64,000 nt of DNA from the NCBI GenBank assembly GCA_964413265.1, contig CAYPRX010000006.1, positions 1 to 64,000 of the forward strand, given 5' to 3'. This DNA is from CAVYGN01 sp964413265 (GTDB taxonomy: Bacteria; Spirochaetota; Brevinematia; Brevinematales; JAOACQ01). Shown piece by piece: positions 36,410 through 44,705 of the stretch (positions are counted from its first letter, which is position 1; the number at the start of each line of letters is the position of its first letter). The position numbers and the translations under genes are program-made. Below the pieces are notes generated by a model. It saw nothing but the letters and a program-made list of their open reading frames with translations, was not told the origin of the DNA and did not search any database.

Positions 36410-37726
36410 ATGAATCAAATTTTATCAAAATTAGACAGGTTCGGAAGACCCCGCATTGTCATCGTGGGATCTATCGTCCTGCTAACACTTATTACGCTCT
36501 TAGCATTATTCTGGTTTTTCAGTTCAGCCCCGCCCAGCAGGCTTGTAATCTCAGCAGGGCCGGTGGGCAGTTCATTATATCATTACGCTGAGAGATATCA
36601 GGCAATTCTTAAGCAGAGCGGAGTTGATCTGATCATTATTCCTTCCGACGGCTCCATTGAAAACTACAGGAACCTTACACAAAAAACCAACAGGGTCGAT
36701 ATCGGGTTCGTGCAGAGCGGAATCGTGAGCAATTCGAACTTCGAAAGCCTGGTCTCGCTTGGTGCCATAGGTTATGAGCCGATTTACATATTTTACAGGA
36801 GCCCCGTCGCCCTTAACCTGATTTCTGATTTTAAGGGAAAACGTATTGAAGTAGGCGAACGCGGAAGCGGTACAAGGAAGTTTTCCCATCTCCTCCTTTC
36901 TAATAATGATATTCTGCCAGGCGGTCCTTCAACTCTTCTGGAAATAAAACCTGATGAGGGTGCCCAGGATCTTATCAGCGGCAAGATCGATGTTGCATTT
37001 ATGATGGGCGATTCGGTTACCACCGATACTATGCATAATCTTTTAAGGGATCCGTCGGTCAGACTTTATAACTTTACCCAGGCCGAAGCTTATATAAAGC
37101 GTTTCATCTATCTGCATAAGGTCGTGTATCCTATGGGCGGCATTGATTTCGGTAAAAACATTCCTTCTCATGACGTAACCCTGATCGGTCCTGTAGTAGA
37201 GATCATAGCAAAAAAGAGACTTCATCCTGCACTTTCCGACCTGATACTTGAAGCTGCAACCAAGGTTCATTCGAACCCCGGTCTCATAAAATCACGCAAT
37301 GAATTTCCGACACCGCTTGAGAACGACATTGCAGTAAGCGCCGATGCAAAACGTTTTTATAAATCAGGACAGGGCATCTTTTACAAAATACTGCCGTTCT
37401 GGGTTGCAAGCCTGGTCGACAGGATCATTGTACTGATCCTGCCTCTTGTTGTAATTTTTCCATCGGTAATCCGGGGAATTCCTGCCTTTTTTCAGTGGAG
37501 GATACGCAGGCGAATTTACAGGTGGTATCGAGAGCTTCTCAATATTGAAGAGAAAGTCATAAAAGAGCCGCCTGCTCAGCTGACTGAGATATACGCAGAT
37601 CTTGACAGGATAGAGAATGAGGCGAATAAGAACGTTCCCGTTTCATTCGCAGAATCTTTTTATATTCTGAGGGAACATATCGACTTCGTAAGGGAAAAGA
37701 TCAGGCTCAACAGATCAATGGTTTAG
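36410..37726 (+). CDS. TAXI-type TRAP solute-binding protein, membrane anchored
   Basis: A protein of about 438 residues. An N-terminal membrane segment (about 20-40) is followed by a periplasmic TAXI domain: SAGPVGSSLYHYAERYQAIL, then VDIGFVQSGIV and GERGSGTRKFSHLLL. A second membrane segment (about 335-360) leads into a charged, coiled-coil-like cytoplasmic tail. These proteins bind small organic acids or amino acids for TRAP importers, but no TRAP permease gene is adjacent. The ATG at 36410 follows GGAGG by 7 bases and is preferred over GTG at 36395, which would overlap that site. The TspO-like gene follows by 26 bp. Confidence 0.85.
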   Translation: MNQILSKLDRFGRPRIVIVGSIVLLTLITLLALFWFFSSAPPSRLVISAGPVGSSLYHYAERYQAILKQSGVDLIIIPSDGSIENYRNLTQKTNRVDIGFVQSGIVSNSNFESLVSLGAIGYEPIYIFYRSPVALNLISDFKGKRIEVGERGSGTRKFSHLLLSNNDILPGGPSTLLEIKPDEGAQDLISGKIDVAFMMGDSVTTDTMHNLLRDPSVRLYNFTQAEAYIKRFIYLHKVVYPMGGIDFGKNIPSHDVTLIGPVVEIIAKKRLHPALSDLILEAATKVHSNPGLIKSRNEFPTPLENDIAVSADAKRFYKSGQGIFYKILPFWVASLVDRIIVLILPLVVIFPSVIRGIPAFFQWRIRRRIYRWYRELLNIEEKVIKEPPAQLTEIYADLDRIENEANKNVPVSFAESFYILREHIDFVREKIRLNRSMV

Positions 37727-37752
37727 ATAGAATTTTTTTTGGATGGTAATTC

Positions 37753-38559
37753 ATGAGTAGCATCAAATCCATTACCTTTCTTCAGATCTTGAATATAGCA
37801 GGTTTTATCGGAATGATCGCAGTTAATGCGTTTGCCGACATTCTGCGCTTTAACGGTAAAAGCACCGGAGAGATTTCAGATGAGTACCCCACTCTTTTCA
37901 CTCCGGCGGGCATAACTTTCGCTATATGGGGGGTTATCTATCTCCTCCTCCTTGTTTTCACAATTTACCAAGCTAGGGACCTGTTCATCAGGAAAAAGAC
38001 TACTTTTACCATTCATGAAAGGATCAGTTTTTTATACTTACTAACATGCTGCTTCAACAGTTTCTGGATTTTTGCATGGCATTATGAGATGACATTTATT
38101 TCCCTGTTAGATATAATCCTGCTTCTCTCAGCCCTTATCGCTATTTATATGAGACTCGGCATAGGCTTAAAACCGGCTCCCATTGGTGAAAAACTCTGCG
38201 TTCACCTGCCTTTCAGCATTTACCTGGGGTGGATCTCAGTAGCGGTCATTGCTAATGCTGCAGTTCTTTTAAATAAAATCAATTGGGACCGTTTCGGTAT
38301 AGATGAGTTATACCTGGCAATTGCATTGATCATAATAGCGGCGTTACTGGCTCTTGTAATGATCACCTGGAGGAATGATTTTTTTTACAGCCTTGTGATC
38401 CTGTGGGCCTTCACCGGCATAATAATCAAACACTCAAAGCATTTCACCGATGTTTCCCAGAACATCATAATGACTGCTGCAGTATGCATAGTCATTATCG
38501 TGCTCGGAATGATGAGCCGTTTCCGGAAATGGTTGAATTATTTAGGCCGGTCCGCTTAG
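37753..38559 (+). CDS. TspO/MBR-like integral membrane protein
   Basis: A 268-residue protein with about seven or eight membrane segments. The motif FTPAGITFAIWGVIYLLL near residue 55 is the TspO/MBR-type signature (FxPPxxxFxxxWxxLY) in the extended version found in larger TspO relatives. TspO proteins bind porphyrins or other hydrophobic ligands; the role of the long form is not established. It follows the TAXI gene by 26 bp and probably shares its transcript. Its 3' end overlaps the convergent glycosyltransferase gene by 65 bp. Confidence 0.75.
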   Translation: MSSIKSITFLQILNIAGFIGMIAVNAFADILRFNGKSTGEISDEYPTLFTPAGITFAIWGVIYLLLLVFTIYQARDLFIRKKTTFTIHERISFLYLLTCCFNSFWIFAWHYEMTFISLLDIILLLSALIAIYMRLGIGLKPAPIGEKLCVHLPFSIYLGWISVAVIANAAVLLNKINWDRFGIDELYLAIALIIIAALLALVMITWRNDFFYSLVILWAFTGIIIKHSKHFTDVSQNIIMTAAVCIVIIVLGMMSRFRKWLNYLGRSA

Positions 38560-39496
38560 ATGAGGAATACGATAGCAGGGAATATTCGTAATTAAACCTG
38601 TACTGTCTTGAAATCGTGTCAAGGATAAGCCCGATTGACATGAGCAGAAAACTGATTATTATGAATCCCATCGCAAGAATCGCTGATGGTACCTTAAAGA
38701 TATAACGATACTTTATATATTCTGCAATGACAGGAAGTCCAATAATAATGCCGGCCAGGAAACAAAAAATTGCCGTAGAGCCGAAGAATTGCAGGGGTTT
38801 GTAATCCCTTAATATCCTGAAAATAGTCATAATCACTTTGAAGCCGTCTTTAATAGTGTTCAGCTTTGATTTACTTCCCTGGGGTCTGTCCCGGTAATCT
38901 ACAGGAATTTCAACTATCCTGAACCGCTTGTCAAGGGCATGCAGTGTCATTTCTGTCTCGATCTCAAAACCTTCGGAAAGAATCGGAAAATTCTTCACAA
39001 ACTTTCTGTTGAACACCCTGTAACCGCTCATTATGTCTTTCAGGGAAGATTTGAATATGAAATTTATAATCAATTTCACAAGGTGATTCCCGAAATTATG
39101 GAAAGGCCTTTTATTCTCTCTGCTGTAATAACCCCCGGAAATTCTGTCACCCACAACCATATCAGCACTGTCATTTGACACAGGAAACAAAAGCCCGGCG
39201 GCATCATGGGGACTGTAAGTGCAATCAGCGTCTACAAGTACAAAAATATCCGAATCTATTTCGGTAAAAGCTCTTCTCACAGCACTGGCCTTTCCCCTGC
39301 GGGGTTCGAAGATTACATCACCCTTCAGTCCGAGTTTTTTAATCGCAGCTTCTGCTGCCTTCCTGGTGAAGTCGGTTGAATTGTTATCTATAACATAAAA
39401 ATAAGCCTTCGGGAGTGCTCGGTAAAAACCTTCTAAAACCTTTCTTATTGTTGCCTCTTCATTATAAGCAGGTATGATAACGCTGATTCTCGGCAA
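38495..39496 (-). CDS. Family 2 glycosyltransferase with membrane tail
   Basis: A protein of about 333 residues. A GT2 domain opens ISVIIPAYNEEATIRKVLEG. The acceptor/metal Asp is in VLVDADCTY, and NRKFVKNFPI follows. At least two membrane segments lie near the C-terminus (about 245-310), as in undecaprenyl-phosphate or dolichyl-phosphate sugar transferases. The frame runs back to an ATG at 39580, but TTG at 39496 is six bases after a clean GGAGG and begins right at the conserved domain, so it is preferred. It may make a lipid-linked sugar donor. The last 65 bp are antisense to the TspO-like gene. Confidence 0.88.
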   Translation of the reverse strand: MPRISVIIPAYNEEATIRKVLEGFYRALPKAYFYVIDNNSTDFTRKAAEAAIKKLGLKGDVIFEPRRGKASAVRRAFTEIDSDIFVLVDADCTYSPHDAAGLLFPVSNDSADMVVGDRISGGYYSRENKRPFHNFGNHLVKLIINFIFKSSLKDIMSGYRVFNRKFVKNFPILSEGFEIETEMTLHALDKRFRIVEIPVDYRDRPQGSKSKLNTIKDGFKVIMTIFRILRDYKPLQFFGSTAIFCFLAGIIIGLPVIAEYIKYRYIFKVPSAILAMGFIIISFLLMSIGLILDTISRQYRFNYEYSLLSYSSSKRTGLNNSTISGNGSSFRAR

Positions 39497-39616
39497 ATAA
39501 ATCCTCCACGCCTGAAAAACCGGATAAGTATAATATGAGGAATGATTAAAGTCAAAATCAAAATTGAAGCGGCAATGCAAATTTCATCAATGTTTTATAA
39601 AATATTGCCCCGGCTC

Positions 39617-40009
39617 TTACTTTTTTCCTTTGAAAATCATCGAGTCAATACTCCAGATCCCCGAACTGCGGGCCGCAATTAAAAGGAATGTGAAGCAAAA
39701 TAATGCTGCCAATTCACCCTTATTGACAACAGGAAGAAAAGCTTGAGGTGCATGGATCATAAAGTAAGCACACGCCATTTCGCCGCTGGCGATAAAAGCT
39801 GCTACAGGAGTAAATAGACCAACCATTACCAGCAAACCGCCGAAAAATTCAATTGTGCCGCTGATATATAATAATAATAAAGGTATTTGGCCACCCCCCG
39901 CAGGAAATCCGAATAATTTCATAGAACCATGCCACAAAAACAAAAATCCGGCAATTATCCGGAAAATTGAATAGATATAGGGTTCTAACTTCTCAATAAA
40001 AGATTTCAT
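39617..40009 (-). CDS. DoxX-family membrane protein
   Basis: A 130-residue four-helix membrane protein. The family features are FRIIAGFLFLWHGSMKLFGFP near the N-terminus, a central GTIEFFGGLLVMVGLFTPVAA and a final hydrophobic segment. DoxX proteins are quinone-linked or stress-related membrane subunits, and most are uncharacterised. AGGAGGTATC precedes the ATG. It lies upstream of the glycosyltransferase on the same strand and may share its transcript. Confidence 0.88.
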   Translation of the reverse strand: MKSFIEKLEPYIYSIFRIIAGFLFLWHGSMKLFGFPAGGGQIPLLLLYISGTIEFFGGLLVMVGLFTPVAAFIASGEMACAYFMIHAPQAFLPVVNKGELAALFCFTFLLIAARSSGIWSIDSMIFKGKK

Positions 40010-40202
40010 GATACCTCCTTTTTTTAAGCCCTGAACCGATTAAATTCAATTTATAATACTAAAAAAATTCAGAAAAGGAAAATATTGAACACTTAAACTC
40101 CATCTTTTTTAATTCATATTGTAATTGACACGGCCTTAAAGTTCAATGTTTCTTGTCTATTCCTGCTGATTAGATTAAAATTCATGTTGTAAAGGAGCAC
40201 TG

Positions 40203-41309
40203 ATGAGGATTGTTCTTGATGCAAGAATGGTTAAAATGTCAGGGATCGGCAGGTATATCGATTCACTGATCCCATTTTTAGCAGTAAATTTCGATCTGAC
40301 GCTGCTCGGCAATCCAGGAGATCTTGAAAAATACGGCATCCATATCATCCGCGCTTCTTCAAGGCCCTATTCACCCTTAGAACAGACAGAGCTGCCCCTG
40401 AAGATACCGTCTGCGGATCTTTTCTGGACACCTCATTTCAACGCCCCGATCCTGCCTATAAAGGCCGCTAAAAGGATAGTTACCATACATGATGTATTCC
40501 ACCTTACATGTCTCTCAAAAGACGGTTTTTTTCGCAGAAAATATGCGATGATTCTCTATTCAAACGCCATCAAAAGATCCGATGCTGTTTTCACGATCTC
40601 TGAATTTACAAAAACTGAGATTGAAAGATTTTTCCCGCGGAAGAGAAAATATCTTTCAAGGATCAGGGTCATACCAAGGTATCCGGATCCTAAATTCAGA
40701 AAACTCGATATGACTGAAGAATCAATCATTGATTTCATGGACAAGACGAAGCTTCCTGCAAGGTTCGTCCTTTATGTCGGAAATATAAAACCCCATAAAA
40801 ATATAACAGGTCTCTTGAGAGCCTTTGATCTAATCCGTAAAACAGATAACTCTCTCCATCTTGTTTGCGTAGGCCAGAAGAATAATTTTCTTACCGGTTT
40901 TAACGGAATGCAAAATCTCATAAGATCACTGGGCCTCGAGAGTAAGGTTTTTTTCACAGGGATTCTGGATGACGAAAAACTCGTCAAAATTTACAACTCT
41001 GCGCAGGTTCTAGTTCTTCCGTCTTTTTACGAGGGATTCGGCCTTCCTTCCCTCGAGGCTATGGCCTGCGGTTGCCCGGTTGTCGCTTCCTCCATACCCC
41101 CCTTAAGAGAGGTTTGCTCAAATGCCGCTGTTTATGTTGATCCACATTCAGAACAGGATATTGCCGGTACCGTTTTGAGTGTCATAAATGACAAAAAAAT
41201 ACGGAAACATCTTATCAAAGAGGGATTGACACGGGCGGCAGAATTTAAACGAGAAAAAATTGAACGGAAATATATAATGGAACTTGAATCAATATTCAGG
41301 AATATGTGA
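40203..41309 (+). CDS. GT4-type glycosyltransferase (GT-B fold)
   Basis: A 368-residue cytoplasmic glycosyltransferase group 1 enzyme. The acceptor domain opens with VLDARMVKMSGIGRYIDSL. The nucleotide-sugar-binding half has FVLYVGNIKPHKNI and the EX7E-type motif in PSFYEGFGLPSLEAMACGCPVVAS. The early GIGRY motif is common in mannosyltransferases of O-antigen and surface-glycan operons. It is the first gene of a three-gene plus-strand operon with the heptose-phosphate genes; the next gene starts on the base after its stop. Confidence 0.9.
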   Translation: MRIVLDARMVKMSGIGRYIDSLIPFLAVNFDLTLLGNPGDLEKYGIHIIRASSRPYSPLEQTELPLKIPSADLFWTPHFNAPILPIKAAKRIVTIHDVFHLTCLSKDGFFRRKYAMILYSNAIKRSDAVFTISEFTKTEIERFFPRKRKYLSRIRVIPRYPDPKFRKLDMTEESIIDFMDKTKLPARFVLYVGNIKPHKNITGLLRAFDLIRKTDNSLHLVCVGQKNNFLTGFNGMQNLIRSLGLESKVFFTGILDDEKLVKIYNSAQVLVLPSFYEGFGLPSLEAMACGCPVVASSIPPLREVCSNAAVYVDPHSEQDIAGTVLSVINDKKIRKHLIKEGLTRAAEFKREKIERKYIMELESIFRNM

Positions 41310-42557
41310 ATGCATGCACTGATTCTGGCAGGCGGTCTCGGAACAAGGCTGTCCACCATCCTTAAAGACCAGCCAAAACCTATGGCACCCATCGGAAAAA
41401 GACCCTTTCTGGAATTCATTATAGCTATGCTTGAAAAACAGGGGATCAGGGATATTGTCCTTCTTACAGGACATAAAAGTGGAACTGTCGAAAAGCATTT
41501 CGGGGATGGACGAAATTTTGGCGTATCTATAATTTATTCAATTGAAAGGGAGCCCCTTGGAACAGGCGGGGCTGTGAAACTGGCTTCCGGCTTGCTCTCA
41601 GGTGATGAGGATTTTTTAGTTCTGAATGGAGATACTTATTTTAACATAGATTACATGAACCTCATAGATTTTCATAAGAAGAAAAAAGCCCTGATGACTG
41701 TATCGCTTAAATATGTGGATGATCCGGGCCGATACGGTTCCATCACAATACAGGATTACCGTGTGTCAGGTTTTATTGAAAAAGGTTCTATTTCAGGCGG
41801 AGGCTATATAAACGGAGGAGTTATGGTTCTCTCACCCGGAGCTCTTTCGTATTTCAGAAGGGATGGTTTCCTTTCACTTGAGAGAGAGGTAATGCCCTCC
41901 CTGCTTGAAACAGGAAGGGTTTTTGGAATTCCCTTTGGAGGAAAATTCATTGATATCGGAATTCCGGATGATTACAGAGCATCACTGGAAAAACTGCCCT
42001 TGTGGGAACGAACACACATGATCAGGGCCGCTTTCCTGGACCGTGACGGAATTATCAATGAAGACAACGGATACCTGTACAGGGTCAAAGAACTGAAGCT
42101 GCTGGACGGTTCAGTTTCCTTTTTAAAAGTCTTGAAGAAAATGGGTTTTAGTTTTATTATAATAACCAACCAGTCCGGGATTGGTAAGGGAATTTTCAGT
42201 GAAGAGGATTATCATATTTTTCAGAACGAACTCATTAGAAAGCTCTCAACAGAGGGGATCGATATTTTAGACAGTTTTTTCTGCCCATTTCATCCTGAAG
42301 CAAGCATTTTGGAATACAGGTGGGAGAGCATCTTAAGGAAACCTGAGCCGGGGATGGTCCTTGCTGCCGCTGATAAGCACTTTATCGATATAGCCAAAAG
42401 CGTAATGATAGGAGACAAGGAAAGCGATCGTATACACCTCCCCTATCTAAGAAATTACATATTAAGAGGCCATTACGATGTCGATGAGTCACTCGGGGTT
42501 TATTCTGATTTCGATGAAATACTGGAGGCCATAAAAAATGACTGGCGGGATAGTTAG
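41310..42557 (+). CDS. Fused sugar-phosphate nucleotidyltransferase (HddC-like) and HAD phosphatase (GmhB-like)
   Basis: A 415-residue two-domain protein. Residues 1-225 are a nucleotidyltransferase: ALILAGGLGTRLSTILKDQP, VLNGDTYFNI and GGYINGGVMVL, like HddC heptose-1-phosphate guanylyltransferase. Residues 232-415 are a HAD phosphatase: AAFLDRDGIINEDNGYL, IIITNQSGIGKG and VMIGDKESD, like GmhB, which removes the 7-phosphate of heptose 1,7-bisphosphate. GmhB's zinc cysteines are mostly absent: CPFHPEA keeps one Cys, and the later CxC(R/K)KP pair reads SILRKPEPG. The fusion covers steps 3 and 4 of the GDP-D,D-heptose route. The hddA kinase gene follows with a 20-bp overlap. Confidence 0.88.
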   Translation: MHALILAGGLGTRLSTILKDQPKPMAPIGKRPFLEFIIAMLEKQGIRDIVLLTGHKSGTVEKHFGDGRNFGVSIIYSIEREPLGTGGAVKLASGLLSGDEDFLVLNGDTYFNIDYMNLIDFHKKKKALMTVSLKYVDDPGRYGSITIQDYRVSGFIEKGSISGGGYINGGVMVLSPGALSYFRRDGFLSLEREVMPSLLETGRVFGIPFGGKFIDIGIPDDYRASLEKLPLWERTHMIRAAFLDRDGIINEDNGYLYRVKELKLLDGSVSFLKVLKKMGFSFIIITNQSGIGKGIFSEEDYHIFQNELIRKLSTEGIDILDSFFCPFHPEASILEYRWESILRKPEPGMVLAAADKHFIDIAKSVMIGDKESDRIHLPYLRNYILRGHYDVDESLGVYSDFDEILEAIKNDWRDS

Positions 42558-43572
42558 AAGCAAGGCTCCGCTGCGTCTCGGGCTTGCCGGCGGAGGGACT
42601 GATGTTTCCCCCTATTCAGAGATTTACGGAGGGGCTGTCCTTAACGCCACAATCGATATGAGCACTTACACTACACTCGAAGTGCTAGACAGGCCCCTGA
42701 TAATACTGGAGGCTCTGGAAAGGGGTGAGATCTATGAGTACCCCCTTGCATCCCATCTTGACATAGATGGAAAACTCGACATGCACAAGGGTGTTTATAA
42801 CCGAATCATGAAGGATTTTAACGGGGGCATTGCTTTACCTGTTAAGATAACCACCCACAGCGACGCTCCGGCTGGTTCAGGGCTTGGCACTTCTTCCTCT
42901 CTTGCAGTATCGATCATCGCTGCCTTCCAGGAACTTCTCAGCATACCAATCGGCGAGTACGAAGTGGCTCACCTGGCTTATGAAATCGAAAGGATTGACC
43001 TCCGTATGGAAGGTGGAAAACAGGATCAGTACGCCGCAGCTTTCGGAGGTTTTAATTTCATAGAGTTCTTCAACGGAGATAAGGTCATAGTGAACCCTCT
43101 AAGGATAAAAAAGAAATTCATTAACGAACTTCAGTATAACCTTTTACTCTATTATACCGGTACAAGCCGCCTTTCAGCAGAAATCATCAGGAATCAGGTA
43201 AAAAATGTTACGAACGGCGATAATAAATCAATAGAAGCCATGCATAAAGTCAAGGAACAGGCAGTAATGATGAAAGAGGCCCTCCTTAAGGGTGAAATAG
43301 ACAGGATCGGGGAAATTCTCGATTACGGCTGGCAGTATAAGAAAGAGATGGCGGGATGTATAACAAATTCAGTTATAGATTCCGTTTATGAAAGTGCAAT
43401 GAAGCATGGCGCCATAGGATGCAAGGTCACCGGAGCCGGAGGCGGAGGTTTCATGATGATTTACTGTAACGGATTAAAAAGGTACGATATATATAAAGGA
43501 CTCGAACAGTTCGGAGGCCGTTTTGTCGAATTCCATTTTAGCGAACAGGGAGTTGAGACATGGCGGCTTTAA
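42538..43572 (+). CDS. hddA: Heptose-7-phosphate kinase, GHMP family
   Basis: A 344-residue GHMP kinase. It opens RSKAPLRLGLAGGGTDVSPY, a form typical of D-glycero-D-manno-heptose-7-phosphate kinase. The ATP loop is SDAPAGSGLGTSSSLAVS near 115, and the C-terminal motif is GCKVTGAGGGGFMM. It makes the 1-phosphate needed by the fused upstream enzyme. Its ATG lies inside the end of the upstream gene, behind GGAGGCC, so the two are translationally coupled. The isomerase GmhA that supplies heptose-7-phosphate is not in the window. A fucose- or other sugar kinase of the same subgroup is the main alternative. Confidence 0.88.
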   Translation: MTGGIVRSKAPLRLGLAGGGTDVSPYSEIYGGAVLNATIDMSTYTTLEVLDRPLIILEALERGEIYEYPLASHLDIDGKLDMHKGVYNRIMKDFNGGIALPVKITTHSDAPAGSGLGTSSSLAVSIIAAFQELLSIPIGEYEVAHLAYEIERIDLRMEGGKQDQYAAAFGGFNFIEFFNGDKVIVNPLRIKKKFINELQYNLLLYYTGTSRLSAEIIRNQVKNVTNGDNKSIEAMHKVKEQAVMMKEALLKGEIDRIGEILDYGWQYKKEMAGCITNSVIDSVYESAMKHGAIGCKVTGAGGGGFMMIYCNGLKRYDIYKGLEQFGGRFVEFHFSEQGVETWRL

Positions 43573-43890
43573 TATTTACATTAAAAAGTGGCAATATAAA
43601 ATAGTTTAAATAAAATAATAGTTATTTTTTTGATTTTATATTATTAATCAAGTATAATAATAATTGGATTGATCCAATCGTTTCTTTATCTATGACGGGA
43701 ACATTATCGGGGGTTAGTTGTAGATAAGGAATTTCTGTTTTTCTTTTACGAAATAATGAGCATCTGCTTGAATAATGTATTAAAGGGCGTGTCTTGAAAA
43801 TATTTTTGCTTAGGGGCAAATTTTAATTGCCTTTTTGTATTTTTGTTAGTAAATTTTATTGGCGGATTATTTCCGTCAGAAGAGGTGGAT
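43573..43890. other. A+T-rich intergenic region, no gene assigned
   Basis: A gap of 318 bp between hddA and the small-gene trio. It is strongly A+T-rich with long T and A runs, especially 43610-43640 and 43790-43860. A 65-codon minus-strand frame exists at 43622-43819 but has no recognisable content. The promoter of the small genes should lie near the right end, but no clear -35/-10 pair was found. Confidence 0.6.
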
Positions 43891-44103
43891 ATGTCTATAT
43901 TTTTATCCCTGACTTATAAGCATCCGGAGGACGCCGAGGCTATAAAAATCGAGAAGGAATATAAGGCCGTTATGAAAGATTTCCTGAAATTCATGTCATA
44001 CAGGGACGCCAAGAAACTGTTCATTAAAACAGCTATCGAGGCCATGAAGGCTCTGCAAGCTAAGAATAAAGAAAAAGCGGCCAGAGCAGCATCAAAAAAA
44101 TAA
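43891..44103 (+). CDS. Small charged helical protein, unknown (first of trio)
   Basis: A 70-residue protein that I do not recognise. It is mostly charged helix: MSIFLSLTYKHPEDAEAIK, a KIEKEYKAVMKD core, then an Ala/Lys-rich end (KEKAARAASKK) like a nucleic-acid-binding tail. The frame extends to 43843, but ATG at 43891 has AGAGGTGG upstream and is preferred. The pattern (E/K)xEKEYKA(V)MK and a later helix with xxAIEAMKAL is echoed in the next gene (KLEAEYKAMRK and VIPALKEA), so the two look like paralogues. The next gene starts 20 bp downstream. Confidence 0.65.
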   Translation: MSIFLSLTYKHPEDAEAIKIEKEYKAVMKDFLKFMSYRDAKKLFIKTAIEAMKALQAKNKEKAARAASKK

Positions 44104-44123
44104 ATATTATATAAGGAGGGCTT

Positions 44124-44315
44124 ATGCCCATCAATCTCCCTGACTACGCGGACAACGAAGAAGAAAGAAAACTGGAGGCTGAGTATAAAGCCATGCGAAA
44201 AATATTGATACGCGATTGCGATCCTTCAGTTCTTGATAAAATGATAATGAAAAAGGTCATCCCCGCTCTTAAAGAAGCCACAAAGAAAAGAGTGGCAAGC
44301 ATGAATCTCTTTTAA
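44124..44315 (+). CDS. Small charged helical protein, unknown (second of trio)
   Basis: A 63-residue protein, probably a distant duplicate of the preceding gene: EEERKLEAEYKAMRKILIRD aligns with DAEAIKIEKEYKAVMKDFLK, and KKVIPALKEATKKR with KTAIEAMKALQAKNK. No signal peptide or membrane segment is present. AAGGAGGGCTT precedes the ATG, a strong ribosome-binding site. The third gene follows after 14 bp, so the three form one compact operon. Function unknown. Confidence 0.65.
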   Translation: MPINLPDYADNEEERKLEAEYKAMRKILIRDCDPSVLDKMIMKKVIPALKEATKKRVASMNLF

Positions 44316-44329
44316 GGCGGTTAAATAAT

Positions 44330-44704
44330 ATGGAATTGAATTTCAGTACCTTCACAGTCTCCAGGGACGTTTACAAGAGGTTTTTTGATCTGCAGAAAAA
44401 GTACATGGAAGTTCATTTCGCGGGTAAAAGACGGCTTTTCAACGAATTCGTGATTAAAAACGGCTGCGATACGCTGTTAAAGCAGAAAGGAGTCGCTTAC
44501 AAGTACAATCAGTCTGAAAAGGTGCATCTTAAATTGTGGTTTTACGATTTTATTGTCGATATACTGGACAAGACGAGAGAAAAGCTCATTAAGAGCGGCG
44601 GCCTGACGGCACCCAGGATCAATAACAAGAAAATTCTTATCAACGACCTGATTATAAGCGCCGGGTGCAATAAAGTCATTGAATTCGTTAAAAAAGCCTC
44701 TTAA
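44330..44704 (+). CDS. Small protein with duplicated ribbon-helix-helix-like halves, unknown
   Basis: A 124-residue protein, not recognised. The two halves look alike: FSTFTVSRDVYKRFFDLQKK... to RRLFNEFVIKNGCDTLLKQ (about 5-55), and VHLKLWFYDFIVDILDKTRE... to KKILINDLIISAGCNKVIEF (about 65-120). Each has a short strand, a helix, then a turn and a helix of form (L/I)xNxxIxxGC. This recalls ribbon-helix-helix DNA-binding or partner-binding folds, so a regulator acting with the two preceding small proteins is conceivable. The ATG lies 14 bp after the second gene. It converges with nudC, with one base between stops. Confidence 0.65.
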   Translation: MELNFSTFTVSRDVYKRFFDLQKKYMEVHFAGKRRLFNEFVIKNGCDTLLKQKGVAYKYNQSEKVHLKLWFYDFIVDILDKTREKLIKSGGLTAPRINNKKILINDLIISAGCNKVIEFVKKAS

Positions 44705-44705
44705 A

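Noticed and set aside
43622..43819. Minus-strand 65-codon frame in the A+T-rich gap
   Set aside because: No ribosome-binding site, no recognisable domain, and it lies in low-complexity A+T-rich DNA where chance frames are common.
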